NCBI GenBank assembly: GCA_003415625.1
Contig: PYIU01000009.1
Coordinates: 3,224,001-3,288,000 of the forward strand
Direction of reading: 5' to 3'
Origin: Aquanectria penicillioides
Lineage: Eukaryota > Ascomycota > Sordariomycetes > Hypocreales > Nectriaceae
DNA length: 64,000 nt
Shown here: in pieces, positions 33,651-46,364 of the stretch
How positions within the stretch are numbered: position 1 is the stretch's first letter
How the letters are laid out: each line of letters opens with the position of its first letter
Translations under genes and position numbers: made by a program
Notes under the pieces: generated by a model
What the model was told of the DNA's origin: nothing
The model's input: only the letters and a program-made list of their open reading frames with translations
Databases searched by the model: none

Positions 33651-34658
33651 ATGTAGTCGCTCCACCGGCCTGTTTTCCAGCACTGTGCACACAGCAGTGT
33701 GGAAATTTTTGAAGAGTGAGCATGGATTTATTGGCAGAAGAGGAGAGGAGAGTGCGTGCACCATGTCGATTTAGTATTCAGGGGTTATTACGTGTGATAG
33801 TGAGTGTAATCGTTCTCAAGCTATTACCTTTTAGTAGGGAGTTTTCCCATTATATGTATTTATGATGGCTTATCCCATGAATTTATTTCTTTATTCTCAC
33901 CCTACTCTGCAGCCGTCAAAGTGTTCTCAGCATTCCCTATACCTCTCATTTAGCCCAATTCCATTGCAGGCAGCATTCCACGGACCTGGCTCTGGGGCTC
34001 ACTTGAAACTTGCTCTCCGTAGCAATGCATTCAATTGATGCATTCCGATTTGTAGGTCCAGCTCAGCTCGTTTCAAGCCCCTTGTGCGTTGCGACTTTTC
34101 TCTGCGGGTGGGGTGTTATCAGGCTGCTTGGCCTCGAACAACGCCGGGTTCTTTGTGGAGAAAAGAACAATTCACATGGGATCGGCTACCTCGGAATATT
34201 CGGATAACTCGTACCATTCGGATTTCTCGGATAACTAGCCTGTCTTGGGCCTGGTTGCAACGAGTCAGACATGCCCGAATTTATCGGAAACCAGAGATGA
34301 GCTAATTATTGAGTGATCTTCCATCCCCTGTCCTCGGGCCAGCCACTAAAGGCTCCATTTTGTCAAGGATGGTGCATTTGCACGGCATTATCCGAAAAGC
34401 CACTTGCTTCATTCTGGCAGGTATCATGTATTTCCCCGACCCTTTTTTTTTCCACACCGAGAACACAATCCAGGCGCTTGAATGGTGATACTCAATGTCT
34501 TAGGTAAAAATCTGTCATCCTCCTGTGGGAAATTTTTCTCTCCGTGGTTACGCAACAGTCTCGTCCCAACAGGAAGGTTTTCGGCACAGGGCATGTCCCA
34601 AGTTTCTGGAATTCAATCGTGTACTTCATTGGCCAACCTAAACTCCATCCTGTTCTTT
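33651..34658. other. Intergenic, no gene seen
   Basis: About 1 kb between convergent genes. A short imperfect duplication (CGGATAACTCGTACC..CGGATAACTAG) lies near 34195-34240. No coding signal. Confidence 0.55.
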
Positions 34659-35967
34659 CTAGCCTGTACTGCTAGTCATGGCCGTGCAAAACTCTCGTAT
34701 TCTCGTGTATCCGAGCTGTACATCAGCCCAGGATGTATCCTCTTCATTCTTTGGATCTTGAAGCCAATGTAGTATCAATCCTAGCTTTGCCTCTGCTTCT
34801 TTGATGTTGCCCTGGAATAGAAACTGAGAGGCCACTCTGCATAGATATCCAATACAGGCCGTGTCGAGTGTGACTGGGTCTAGGTCTGGAAAAGAAATTC
34901 CTGCATCCAAGTCTTTGACACCCATGAAGTCCAACAGGACAAAGTAGTGGCAGCCAACATGTTCGAGCATGCGTGTCTTGGTGCTAGAAATCCTTCTAAA
35001 TTCATCAACCACCGCTCTCGAGATAGTGGCGATGAAGCGGTACAGGTCCTCTTGCTGGAGCTGAACAAGTCGGTCAAATAGTAACACAAAAGGGTGTCGG
35101 CTGCTGAAAATTGTGAGAAGGATGCTGTGAGTGTGACGGATTAGTTCCGCGACTAGGGCCTTGTGCTGCTCGTTGAAAAGTGTTGCCAGATCGCAAAGAG
35201 AAAATAGAAGAGTGGTGCATTCGCTCCTGATTATGTCCTTGAGGGAATCTAGAGACTCTCCAAGGATTTGGAACCCTTGCGCCATCATCCCTGCCAATAT
35301 CAGAGAGCGAGCTTGAAATAAATTCATGTACCACTTAATGGACGTGGTTGCAATCCGAGCCTCCTCAAAGTTCATTCTAGCTAACATCCCTTCAGATTCA
35401 GCCGCTGCGCTGTAGTAACCCTTCAAAAGGCGAAGCAGTTCGTCGGTGTATTGGGAAGCTGCAGAAATATGGCGTGGGGCTTGTGGTGGTGAACGACACT
35501 CCACGCCTGGGATGATCTTGCTCATCTTGGCCATGCCAGATCTGATCTTGGTCTCGAGATCAGGCCTACGGTACAGGTACTTTTCGACCTGGGCCCAGTC
35601 GACCTTTTTCCCACTGATGAAGAATATTGTTTGTTTTCCTTCGGCCGCTCGTTTTTGCTTCAAAAGGTACATTTGAACCACTTGTTCTTCTTGGTAGTTC
35701 TTATTGAGACCCCATTTCTGGATTCGGTGTTTGTACATCCTGATACTTCAAGTTTTTCAGCCTCCAATGACAATTAACAGGGTGATGATCCATGCGTATT
35801 ACTTACGTCGGATTGAAGGAGAACGTCTTCCTCAGTGTCTCAGCCACCTCTTTTAGAGGCCTGTCTTCGTCAGAGTACAGCTTCGTGAAGTGTGGACGCA
35901 TTCGATCCCAATCTGCTTCCGCGTATACGCTGGTAGCTGTGATTGGAGGCTCCTCTGCTGATGCCAT
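34659..35967 (-). CDS. Clr5-domain protein
   Basis: Two exons (35967-35807 and 35739-34659) join in phase 2 to 413 aa; the intron is GTAAGT...ATCAG. The N-terminal ~60 residues form a Clr5 domain: 'DWDRMRPHFTKLYSDEDRPL', 'AETLRKTFSF', then after the intron 'MYKHRIQKWGLNKN'. The remaining ~340 residues are alpha-helical, with blocks such as 'AESEGMLARMNFEEARIATT' and 'IGYLCRVASQFLFQGNIKEA' that suggest TPR-like helical pairs. Clr5 domains occur in many fungal proteins, some linked to cellulase regulation or chromatin in yeasts, but the role of this subgroup is not known. Upstream ATGs in the same frame make the start slightly uncertain; ATGGCATCAGC was chosen because the domain begins soon after. 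Confidence 0.82.
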
Positions 35968-38382
35968 CACGGGAGTTCGGCTTGGGCCGATTCGGCATCC
36001 GGCTGCTTTGGTGGCGGATGTTAGATGGAGACTGTATCCAATGCCTTGCCTAGAAGTTGCCAAGCTGGTTCGTGTTTGGCAAAGAATAGCAAGAGAACGA
36101 TGCAAAGTTGGCCTCAGACAGACCTTGAGATTGGTCCAGCACAAAAGAACATTCCCATTTCCTTTATGATGAATGTTAGGTGAATGACGGCCAAGATATG
36201 GCCCGCAGCCCATTGGTCAGGGACAGAAGAACGCTGCATATGTGGGACTTCCTGTTTAGGACAAGGCTCCTCTGCAGTCATAAACTCTATTTCAGGAGGC
36301 AGGTGTGGATCAGGAATCCAAACACACCACCCCAACGACCTCGGTTAAAGCTCCGCTATTTTGGTGCCGTTGCATTGACAAGAGTGCCCCTGAATGCAAT
36401 ACGAAAACCTGAGAATGAACCGACCGTGCACCTTGTTGCCGGGTGGAAATGCTCGGATAGGAGATTTCAAGGTAAAGACTGAACGGGTTCGAACTGCGTT
36501 GAATACATGCAATATCGTTCTAAGAGGGATAAAACTGGTTCACTGATCCTATGGGCATCTCTGTCTGCGAAGCTAATTGTTCCTTGCATATTGCTCAAGT
36601 TGTTTGCCAGGCGGTGTACTCCGTAGGAGTACTCAATACTTTCATCTGGCAATGTGTCAGATTGTTTAAATTTGCCTCGTTGTATAACAGAAACTACATA
36701 CTCCCCGGGTCTGGAAGTCCATTATGGCGAAGGGAGTCATGCATGACGATGGTTGAGCCTTCCGCAATGGCACTATAGGTATAGGGTATGTGCTAAATAG
36801 CACAATTAATGTCTAAGCATGCCTCAACACCTGCTATTTACTCATCATCCAACATCAAATGTGTATTTTCATCATCTATACACGATATGTTGACATTTAC
36901 ATCCGTATTCTTGGCCTTGTTTACTATGCTCCCCGTGACGCCAGCGGTCATGGCCAGACTTCCTCTATTTATGACAACGTTCATGATAGCGGGAACAATT
37001 TGCCCAATGCCTCCCACCATCATCGTACCCACATGATTGGGTGTGGCTAGGATGTCATGCAGCCTGCCATGTGTCTTCATGGATCAGGGGTCACTTGACG
37101 ATTTCTCATCGCGCGTATAAGAAGAGATCACAGTGCCTTCCACGCCTGCGTTGATCCGATCATATCCATCTTTCTCACGTGGACTAAAGCAATCATCGTT
37201 TTCAGGCTGAGTGATATCGTCTTCGTGTCACATGAAGACCCGATTCCTCCATGTGATCAAATTCCATTTTCCCATTCTGTTATTCTTTCACCTACGAGAC
37301 ATCGCTCGTGGCACTGATCTACTATACTTGGCGCTGCATTAGCCAGACGAGAATCAATTTACGGTGGAATCCCCGGGGCGTGGATTATAGGAGACGGTTG
37401 CGGTTTGCTTAGATATTCTTCGAACGGACAAGTTAAGGTGCGATGCGATCATGTCGATCAACCATGAGGCCATGACAGAGGGTCTTATAAACCCATGCCC
37501 CCAAAGTGGCTACCATTTATGGATGCATTAGTGTCCTTTTTCTAGCGGCTTTGCCAAGAGCCCAATCAGATCGCTGCAAGTGACTGACGAAGTTCGAGTG
37601 CTAAATTGTTGAGAAGTGAGCGACAAACCTGAACTCAGCTTCTATAGCTCACATCCCCAATTGTGGCGAGGGTGTTCTGATCTAAGCTTCAGCTTAACAT
37701 CGATCGCCTTCCTCTTTCGTGTTTCTAAGTCTGTCGTTTGAGAGACTGTCAGGTTCATGCCAGGGTTTCGGCCCTCAGATGGTTTATGAACTATGGTCAT
37801 GAACTTTCACATTTGAGCCGAAATGAAATTCTCGCTAGTCGATTTTTTTTTTGGACAAGTTAAACAAATTGTAGTCATGGGAGAGATTTTATTAATTGGG
37901 AAGGGGACGTTCATACTTCTATAGGGAGAGTGGGATGGACTTTCGGGCTTTGATGGGGCCCGAATGCGAAACCGAGGTGGCGGTGCATTAAGGTGGAAAT
38001 TAGTCAAACAAGGGCCGCCTCTGGGAATAGTGACTTGTTGGTAGGAGGAGCATCTACAGAATTGAATGTACACATGTTTAAGTTTAGTCTCATCTATTAA
38101 AAGATGTTGGTTTCATCAGTCGATAGATCAGACAGTTGATGCTTGATTTGGGAGGCTGAGCATAAACCTACGCCTTGAGTCGGGATCCGCGTTCACCCCG
38201 ACAATTCAGCCCAGCATCTCTAATGTCTGGATCGTTGAGTATCTCAGGAGTATATAAGATGACTCTATTCTCGACAAAATAGCGAGCAGCTCTTTCAGTC
38301 TCAAGTCACACACTCGCCAACAATTCACAGCTTTAAATTACCCAACATCCAACCCCTTGTTAGTTTCACTATATACACAATC
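35968..38382. other. Intergenic, no gene seen
   Basis: About 2.4 kb between divergent genes, holding both promoters. Small frames exist on both strands at 36809-37080 but lack motifs and overlap each other. The right end has a good TATA element, listed separately. Confidence 0.55.
38251..38258 (+). promoter_or_regulatory. TATA box
   Basis: TATATAAG about 132 nt upstream of the ATG at 38383, a usual distance for a fungal core promoter with a 5' UTR of roughly 100 nt. Confidence 0.5.
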
Positions 38383-39088
38383 ATGCCTCTGTTCTCCGTC
38401 ATTGCCCCTGAGATTCCCGAGGAGAAGAAGGATAAGGTCCTGTCAGCCTGGCCTACTCTTGCCGCTGATCTCAAATCTCAGCCAGGAGTCGCCGGAGCTT
38501 CCGCTGGCTCAATTGTAGCCGAAGATGGCGCCGCTGTGACGGACTTTAAATTCATTCAATGCCTTGGTAATTATAACAATGACCCTCGCATAAATTACTA
38601 GCATTACTAACTATCGCTTAGCATTCAACACTGCAGCTGATGAGGAGGCTTTTTCGTCGTCCTCGTGGGCTAAGGAGCACCACGCTAGATATCAAAAGTC
38701 AACTGGAGGCGAACCTGCGGTGGGCCGATTCGAAGTTGTCGACTTCCCTGCCGATGCTTCTCCGCGACCATTCACTCAGTTTTCCACCATCGTCATGGAT
38801 GACGCCAGCATGCACGTCCAAGTTAGGAAGGCCTGGGCTGACCTCGCCGAGGCCCTTGGCAAGGACACTTGGGGCGGCAAAAGCATTGGAGACGGCCCGA
38901 TCGTTGGCCTTGGGCTCTTGGGCTGGGACAGCCTTGAGGTATGGCTTATCCAGAAATCATCAAATATTGACATTGACACGTTTTTCTAGGAAGCTGAGGC
39001 AGCGTACAAAGAGCCAAAAGCCGCTGCCGCTTACACAACCTATCGAAGCCTTGGCAAGACGAAGAACATTATGGTCAAGATGGCTTAA
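38383..39088 (+). CDS. Small two-domain ABM-like protein
   Basis: Three exons (38383-38566, 38622-38938, 38990-39088) join in phase to 199 aa. There is no signal peptide or membrane segment. Two halves each look like a small alpha/beta unit: 'FSVIAPEIPEEKKDKVLSAW..LKSQPGV' and 'FTQFSTIVMDDASMHVQVRK..GLGLLGWDSLEEAEAAY'. This pattern fits the dimeric alpha/beta-barrel (ABM/Dabb) superfamily, whose members bind or modify small aromatic or polyketide-like molecules or haem. The assignment rests on pattern and size only. It could equally be an uncharacterised stress protein. The frame is intact. Confidence 0.7.
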
Positions 39089-40211
39089 ATAACCTCGAAC
39101 AAAGGTTGTGCACATTTCGGAGTCAAGGTTCCAGACCACTTCATATACATTCCGAGTTGATATAGAAAATACGAAAGCCATAGGCCTCTATGTTTGTCTC
39201 TAGATCTATGGACTGCCAATAAAATTTTCATATTGCTCCAATTTGCGTCTCTGCATATTGTATCCTTGCTATTCACAAGATTTTACCCCAAAGACACACT
39301 TAATCTAGAACCCTTGGGTCAGAAGGTCCTAGATTAAGAAAGACTCCCGAACTTTGGTTCAACTGAGAGCAGGGATGCTACCCACGTCCCTTGACCCAGA
39401 GCCCAATGGATTCAAGGCTGAGGCTATTTTTTTCAGATTAGTACGTTTTAACAGAACCCAGATCAGGTCTTTCTCTGGACCTTGAAAATCTCGGAATCTT
39501 TTTTTGACAAGCCAGTCTAGAGAGAGCATTATATATCAGGCTGACGCGGATCAGATTGGAATTGCACCACACAACACAAAAGAAGCCACCAAATATTCAG
39601 TTGCCGTCGAGAAGTGGTAACTACGGTATCATCTAGTGAGAAAATTTTTGATACGTAATATTACGGATATTGACCTGTCGGATTGTAGATTACTACGAGA
39701 TTAAGAAAAGAGTGGGGAAATGGAAATGACGCCTGGCTGAGCTGGGTCAGTATTCGGGCTTGGTCCAAGCCTCATGTTCGGTAAAGAGTAATCTGATGTC
39801 AAAAGCCACATCTAGTGACAAGCAGGATTTCGAATGCGTCTTCTTGAGAATCCGCGCGCGTGTGAGTTAAGGTTTCCTGGGTCGAACCATGTCTCAGTTT
39901 ACTTGCACGCGCTTGGAACATTCCCAAGTCGGTTTGTGAGCCACAAAAGACTTTGACGCCACGCAAAGGCCGCGAACGTCTCAACAGCCTTATAAAGTGG
40001 ATGAACCCCGCCGCGTTGAATTTCAGCAGAGCGGTAAGGGCTCGTTTCACCCTTCGTTCTCCAATTCCACTAATTTATGCTGAACAACATGTCATTTTTC
40101 TCACAGGGCCCTTGACTTCAGCTTTTCTCCACCGCCAAACAGGTTCATCTTGAGCTCAATCGTAGGTATTCTGCGGGCAATTGTTCGAAGATAAAAAGCG
40201 ACAGACTCCCA
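39089..40211. other. Intergenic, no gene seen
   Basis: About 1.1 kb between two plus-strand genes. Only short unconserved frames were found. Confidence 0.6.
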
Positions 40212-41593
40212 ATGCAGCTAAATGGGTCAGGGCCAATTCCCATCCAGGTCTGTAATCTATGGTTAAATATCTTACATGTTTCAATTGGTTCTCTGCTGAC
40301 GCACCAGACAGGTTTCTGGATGGGCTCTGATAGCCATTGCAGCCGGCCTCATCATTGCCCGTCTTCACCTGCGCCTAAACATACAGCAAAGAAGAATAAT
40401 CATCAGCGATGTTCTCATGGTTGCGGCATGGCTTTGCGGCTGCGTCGCAACAGGCAACACTATTCTCTTGATGCAGTATGGTGTGCTAGAAGCCCATGTG
40501 GGGACAGCGCTCGAGGGATTCGAAGGAAAGGCTGAAGATATCCCAAAGATATTGAGAGTAGGTTCAGTTCAAAGTGGAAAAAGGACGCGGAGGAAAATAA
40601 ATCGACGAAAGTCCAAAATAGCTAACATCACGTTTCTCAGGCATATTGGCTGAATCTTATCCCTGTTGTTTTGACGTTCTACCTTTGCAAGGCGGTTCTG
40701 CTGTCAATGTACCTGCAGATTTTCCCAGACTTTATGAAAAAGAGAAGAATTTTTCTATGGTCAACTATTACATATACTGTCCTTGCTTTCATAGGGAGCA
40801 TAGTCGTTGTATTCGCTCTTTGCTATCCAATCAAGCATATGTGGTAAGGAGATACACCTCATCTTTTCCATGCATTATATGAGCTTGGGGTAACACGTTA
40901 TCGAAGGGATCCGGACGTTTCCCGCGGATGTTCAGCACGAGTGGGAAAACCCATTTTCGTTATCACTTGGGCCCTCAACACTATTGGGGACATTCTAGGT
41001 ATCAAAATGCTTCACCACCATGGAACGGTTTCTAACATTTCTCCCAGTCTTCATTTTACCATGGCTTATTATTCCCGGATTAAATATCCGAAGGTCATTA
41101 CAAATCGGATTATACTTGACATTTCTACTCGGTCTCTTCACCATAATTATCGCTATTATGAGATACGGCTTTGTCGTTGGATCTGAAGTTGGAAATAACG
41201 CACCATTCAGTACAGTTGGTATTTTGACTGTCTTGAAATCCCGATTGATTGGATTATTGGCAGCTAATAATGACAACAGTTTTATGGACAATAATTGAAT
41301 GTAACCTTGGCATTGTCATTGCATGTGCGCCATCTCTTCGACCCTACTTTGGCTTGAAGGAAGAGAAGTCTACTGGAAATCAGCAACCGCTGCCATCAAT
41401 AAGCTTGGAAGAAATGAGACAAGTGGATGCTACAAGATCGAGTCCGACCCCTCATACGTCTGCTGATGACGAGATTTGGGACAATCGAAAACAGAGTACC
41501 GGAAGTAAGGTAGAATTGGTGGGATCAAGGCTGGAAGGTGATCTGGAAGCATCTTCACATCCTGCTAGAGAACAACATCGACTTCCTTTATGA
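40212..41593 (+). CDS. Fungal rhodopsin-domain integral membrane protein, second copy
   Basis: Six exons (40212-40247, 40312-40557, 40641-40843, 40907-40998, 41048-41218, 41280-41593) join in phase to 353 aa. Exon 1 encodes only 12 residues before 'VSGWALIAIAAGLIIARLHL' (TM1). Family blocks follow: 'ISDVLMVAAWLCGC', 'AYWLNLIPVVLTFYLCKAVL', 'MYLQIFPDFMKKRRIF', 'WALNTIGDILVFILPW', 'IRRSLQIGLYLTFLLGLFT', and the typical end 'WTIIECNLGIVIACAPSLRP'. About seven membrane helices are expected, with a hydrophilic C-terminal tail of ~90 residues. The last intron has CTAAT close to its CAG. It is clearly diverged from the copy at 2.6-4.0 kb, so the two are not a recent duplication. Ligand and signalling role are unknown. 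Confidence 0.83.
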
Positions 41594-42753
41594 TTCTCTT
41601 TGCTACAGAAACGACATGCACAATGAGTTTTACCTTCCTAATCTCACTTTCAATCTGTCATCATCCTCAGCGTACCATCTTGGCATTATTGCGATACTCA
41701 TCAAATGTAGGTTGAGCATGCCTAAGCTCGCCTAGTCACAAGCAGCAGGGGTCTGTAGCGACAATATTTGGGCATTCCCTGTGACTCAAAATCGGAACAT
41801 GAAGGCTCCATTCTCATGTGGTGAGTAAAGGGCTCGTCAAATTTCAGGCAATTCTGGGGTGAGCATCTCGGTAAGGGCCGATGCATGTGAGCAAATCTTA
41901 CGACAGGATATGAGATATGACAAATATCCCTGAAGAGTAGTCGGTAGCCGAGCTCGCAATTGGCCGAAAATTTGAGCGATTTAAACCTGCTTAGATTTTC
42001 TTGTCAGAAGCCTTGCACGGTTCGACATGTGTCAGTGCTATCACAAGTCGGAGAGCACGACATTGGTGGAGGTGACCAACATTGGCGACGAGCTGAAGTC
42101 CGTGCGCTGCAGCTTTCATTGATACCTTCATTGATTGGGTTGGATGGGTTTGGATTATTTACTCTCGTGTGCGCAGTGTTGATCGCCTGTCTTGGGAAAA
42201 CCTTTCCACCAATGCGAATCGGGCATGAACAACTAAAAGGGGTGAGGGGTTTACCAGAATGATCACTAAGCAAAATGAAGCCTATGCTGTCCTGTGGCTA
42301 CTATCTAATGTCTATTTTTCGTTGTACCATGTATGTGCTGCTCTAACTTTAACTCCAGAGCCGCTGTGGCTCTTGTTACGGAGTTAAGATGGCACAGGAC
42401 AGGTATACGGTGCCTCATGTGTGTGAAGATGCAACGTAGACCCCAAGACTGACCTCGCCTTCTCTGAATCCAAATTAGTATTAATCCAATACTTTTTGCA
42501 TATTCATTTGATTGATATAGGGCGGTGAACGGTTCGCATGACACACTGTAGTCAATAGGCTCACTCAGATCAAACATCAAGTCTCATTCAGGACTGCTTA
42601 GATTCACAACGCGTTCTTGTTAATCGCAGCTAGCTTAGATACATGTTGCCACCCCAAAATCTCGGGGCATTGCCGTTGTTTTCTAGATTCCGCTCCCAAA
42701 ATGAGGTCTCGATACATCCAATCTCCCCTCTGCTAAGAACCGAGTCTTGAGAA
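41594..42753. other. Intergenic, no gene seen
   Basis: About 1.2 kb between convergent genes, with no motif-bearing frame on either strand. Confidence 0.6.
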
Positions 42754-43266
42754 TTATGCTGAGTACGCCGCAATGGCCTCATCGAATGCATCAAGAACGG
42801 GCTGGACCAGGCTTTGAGCAGCACTCTGCAAGACCGCGGGAACCTTGTCAATGACAGCCGTGGAAAAGGTCACAGTCGCAGCCTTCTGCTCCTCAAGATC
42901 CGCCAAAATGATAGAGGACAAACCCAGTGCATCAAACTTGGGCTTGGCGGCCACAATGGTGTCAAGCGCAGTCTCAACAACATCAGCCAGGCTGGAGGTT
43001 GCGGTCGCAACATCAAGAGCCTCAGAGAGACTAAGCTCGTCAGAGGCCTCTGCAACTGCAGTGCCGTCTTCAGTGTCGGTAAGGAGCTGGTTTGACAAGA
43101 CGACAATGGAGGCCGTCCCAGCAGCAGCGCCATCCCAGGCGGCAACGGCGTCATCAAGGGCCGAGGTGGTGTCGGAGATGACGCCCATAGCGGTGATGAT
43201 TGTAGCACCAGATGCAAAGGCGGTTGAGGCCAAAGCGGACAAGGTAAAGAGCTTGGAAAGGAGCAT
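42754..43266 (-). CDS. Secreted hydrophobic surface-binding protein A (HsbA)-type cell-wall protein
   Basis: A single exon encodes 170 aa. The start gives a signal peptide ('MLLSKLFTLSALASTAFASG'). The rest is Ala/Ser/Thr/Asp-rich and almost entirely helical: 'ISDTTSALDDAVAAWDG', 'SEALDVATATSSLADVVETA', 'LQSAAQSLVQPVLDAFDEA'. This is the pattern and length of the HsbA/galactomannoprotein family. Family members bind hydrophobic surfaces and can recruit secreted hydrolases, or are wall antigens. There are no cysteines in the mature protein and no GPI signal, so it is probably released or loosely wall-bound. The frame is intact. Confidence 0.85.
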   Translation of the reverse strand: MLLSKLFTLSALASTAFASGATIITAMGVISDTTSALDDAVAAWDGAAAGTASIVVLSNQLLTDTEDGTAVAEASDELSLSEALDVATATSSLADVVETALDTIVAAKPKFDALGLSSIILADLEEQKAATVTFSTAVIDKVPAVLQSAAQSLVQPVLDAFDEAIAAYSA

Positions 43267-44880
43267 GTTGGGCTTTTGTATGAGGGTGATATAGGTTTAC
43301 TTGAATAAAGGGATTTGTAAGTCTTGATGGTGTCGTGTTGCTCTGATGGCTGGCTTGAAGCTAGAGAACATGAATTCTAATCCAAGACGAAGGAATTAGA
43401 AGCCTCTTAAATAGTCGAGTTTGAGAATTTACACATGTATTTCAGCTGTTGATCTATGTCATCGAACCCAATCTATGTGATTATCCTCGTGATGCCGAAA
43501 AATAAGGCACATTGTTGCCACAACCTCCGCAATTATCCTAGATTTGGCCATGATTCCGAGCTTTGGGTATCATCGCGCACCAAAAGGACTCAGCATAGTG
43601 TCGCTTTCGAAAAGGCATCTCGGACATAACCATTCTATAACCGGCTATATAAGGTCGATAATATCACCTTGCGGCGAGGCTAGACGGAAGGTTGATTGCT
43701 CAAAGAGGTAAAGTCGTGAGGGGAACCTAGACGTTGATGACAGGGGGTGGACACAGAGAAAAATCTGGGGTAAAGGTGCCGCGGCTTGAATCACTTAAGA
43801 TTTCACGTGGGATGCGTGATTCAGTTGTAGCAAGAGGGAGGATAGGTCTAGCCAAGCACTGTTTTGAGCTCAGAAAGCAAATGCTGGATGGGATTGGAGG
43901 TTGATTCAGGATCTATGGTTATTGCTTTGATCTCTTGGTATCATCGAGTTGGAATTTCTGGAATCTTGAGCTAGAGATCCGTGCTTTCTCTCTGCCTAGA
44001 AACCTTTTCGCGCAGTGTTCCCTTGTCACCAATGGTGCTAGAAGTATTAGCATCAATCACATGAGGGGGGTGACACAAAACGGGATGTTCCTCCCGTTTC
44101 GGAGCCTTCCTCTCCGGTGGATCTGAAGGGAATATTTCCGATTTTGTCGCAGGCGGCCATGACATACTCGGGACCCTCAATTGGCGAACTAAAAATTTAA
44201 ATCTCTAGAACTGGGAAGAGTAGATCGGTTTTTGAGGCCGTCTTGATAATATCTATGTGAAAATTGAGCCCTCGAGTATGAGGCTTCTCGTTGAAGACAT
44301 CTGAGCGGCCACTATTAATTTTGGCACTGATGCCGTTCTTAAGCAGACTAGTTTCTTAGTTAGGGAACCGGTCTCCAGTCAATCGGGATTGTTTGAATAG
44401 TTGACAAGCTGGAGGAGACAGCTTGTGAGTCAATAAGTGTCCACTAGTCACATTAGAACAGTCTCCAGCGTGCAGGGAGTCTCGGCGCGATCTGAGGTCT
44501 TATATTGCTTTTCCATTTACCTTTTTCTCTGTTTCTTTCGGTTGGCACTGCCGAATAGTTGATTATTGTTCGTTGGCGGCACAGCCATGCCCAGTTCCCG
44601 TTCCCCACCTCCATACTTCTCGCTCGCAGCAACTTAGTTTCGCGCCTCTGTTATCCATTCCCTACACCACAGATTTAACCCTCCGACCGACATCATGACG
44701 AAACTCTTCCTTACAGGGCTCCCTTCAATCTTTTACATAACAGCCGACACTTCCAGGGACGTGCTTTTCCACCAAAGGGCCAGACCCTAGTGGGGCGGTA
44801 TTGTGGACCTCGTGAGACTCTCTGGTGTTGCGACTGTCTCTCGTGAGCTGCGCGTTCTTCTGGCACCACACCTCTCAAAG
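43267..44880. other. Intergenic, no gene seen
   Basis: About 1.6 kb between divergent genes, expected to hold both promoters. A GTG-initiated in-frame extension of the downstream transporter to 44803 exists but has no transporter-like sequence. Confidence 0.55.
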
Positions 44881-46364
44881 ATGTGTCTGCAAACTGATAC
44901 CGATAAGATGGCAACTTCCGAAGAGCCTAATCACAGTCATCTAGTCACTGGCCTTGAGAAGGCGTTGGCGAAAGACGCTATCAAGTCTTCCGGCGATGGG
45001 ACGGAGCGAAGCATCGAGGAGGGCGAGGCCCAGTTCCACCGCCTTGGTTGGAAACGTCTCGCCATCATCCTAATCGTTGAAGCCATTGCTCTCGGCAGCC
45101 TGAGTCTTCCTTCGGCCTTTGCGGTCTTGGGCATGGTTCCAGGCGTCCTGCTGTGCGTTTTTCTCGGCCTCGCGGCCATGCAAGCCAGCTACACCATTGG
45201 AGAGGTCAAGCTCAAGTTCCCGCATGCGAAACACTACGTTGAGATCGGTCGGCTCATGATGGGCGGATTCGGTTACCAGCTTTTCAACATCGCCTTTGTG
45301 GCTCAGCTGATTTTGGTAGTTGGCTCACATTGCCTCACCGGAAAGATTGCCTTCACCACAATCACTGAGAGCAATGTATGCTCCCTTGTCTTTGGCGTTG
45401 TGTCGATGGTTATCTTGCTGCTTCTGGCAGTTCCTCCATCCTTTTCGGAAATAGCAATCCTGGGATACATTGACTTTGCATCCATCATCATCGCTATCGG
45501 CATCACCATTATCGCTACCGGCATCCAGTCCTCTAACGAGCCCGGTGGCCTTTCAGCAGTCCCTTGGTGTGCTTGGCCGAAAAAGGACATTTCATTCCAG
45601 GAGGCATTCTCAGCTGTCACGAATATCGTTTTCGCGTATCCCTTTGCCATCGCCCAGCCCTCATTTATGGACGAGCTCCATACACCAAGAGATTTCAAGA
45701 AGTCAATCCGAGTCATTGCGGTTGTGGAGATTGCCATCTACACATTGACTGGTGCAATCATCTATGCTTTCGTGGGTCAGGATGTGCAGTCTCCCGCTCT
45801 CCTCTCAGCAGGACCCCTGGTCACGAAAATCGGTTTCGGCATCGCATTTCCTGTTATTTTTATTTCAGGGTCTATTAACATCACTGTTGTTTGTCGCTAT
45901 ATCCATGGCCAGATGTACCAAGACTCCATGGTCCGTTATATCAACACCCGAAAGGGCTGGATCACCTGGCTTCTTCTTGTCAGCTTGATTTCTATCCTTG
46001 CGTGGTTAGTCTCGGAGGCTATCCCCATCTTCTCTGATTTGCTATCCATTATATCTGCGCTGTTTGTCTCGGGATTCTCATACTACATTCCTCCAATTAT
46101 GTGGTTCACCCTCCTCAAGGAGGGGCATTGGTACGAGAAGAAGAACTGGACAAAGGTTCTCGGGAATGCCATTGTCTTTATTATAGGCATTGTCGTGTTT
46201 GGATGTGGAACCTATGCAAGCATCGCAGGATTGGTACGTACACTGATGTCTCATTATCTTTGTCTTCTAGATATCCATCTTATTTATATCCAACTAATAC
46301 CCTTCAGGTGACCAAGTTCCAACAAAACGCGGTAGGTAAGCCATTCACTTGCACTTCAAGTTAA
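44881..46364 (+). CDS. AAAP-family neutral amino-acid transporter (Mtr/N-system type)
   Basis: Two exons (44881-46233 and 46308-46364) join in phase 0 to 469 aa; the intron has a CAACTAATAC branch site and ends TTCAG. Start choice is between ATG 44881 and ATG 44908; the upstream one is given. After ~65 hydrophilic residues come about 11 membrane helices. Blocks typical of the fungal Mtr-like group are 'LIVEAIALGSLSLPSAFAVL' in TM1, 'YTIGEVKLKFPHAKHYVEIG', 'AFSAVTNIVFAYPFAIAQPS' and 'FMDELHTPRDFKKSI'. The last exon gives the short 'KPFTC' tail seen at the C-terminus of this family. It should import neutral amino acids across the plasma membrane by proton coupling (family knowledge). Confidence 0.9.

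Noticed and set aside
36809..37080. Overlapping 75- and 80-codon frames on opposite strands
   Set aside because: They mirror each other, lack introns, motifs or promoters, and sit in the middle of a 2.4 kb divergent promoter region.
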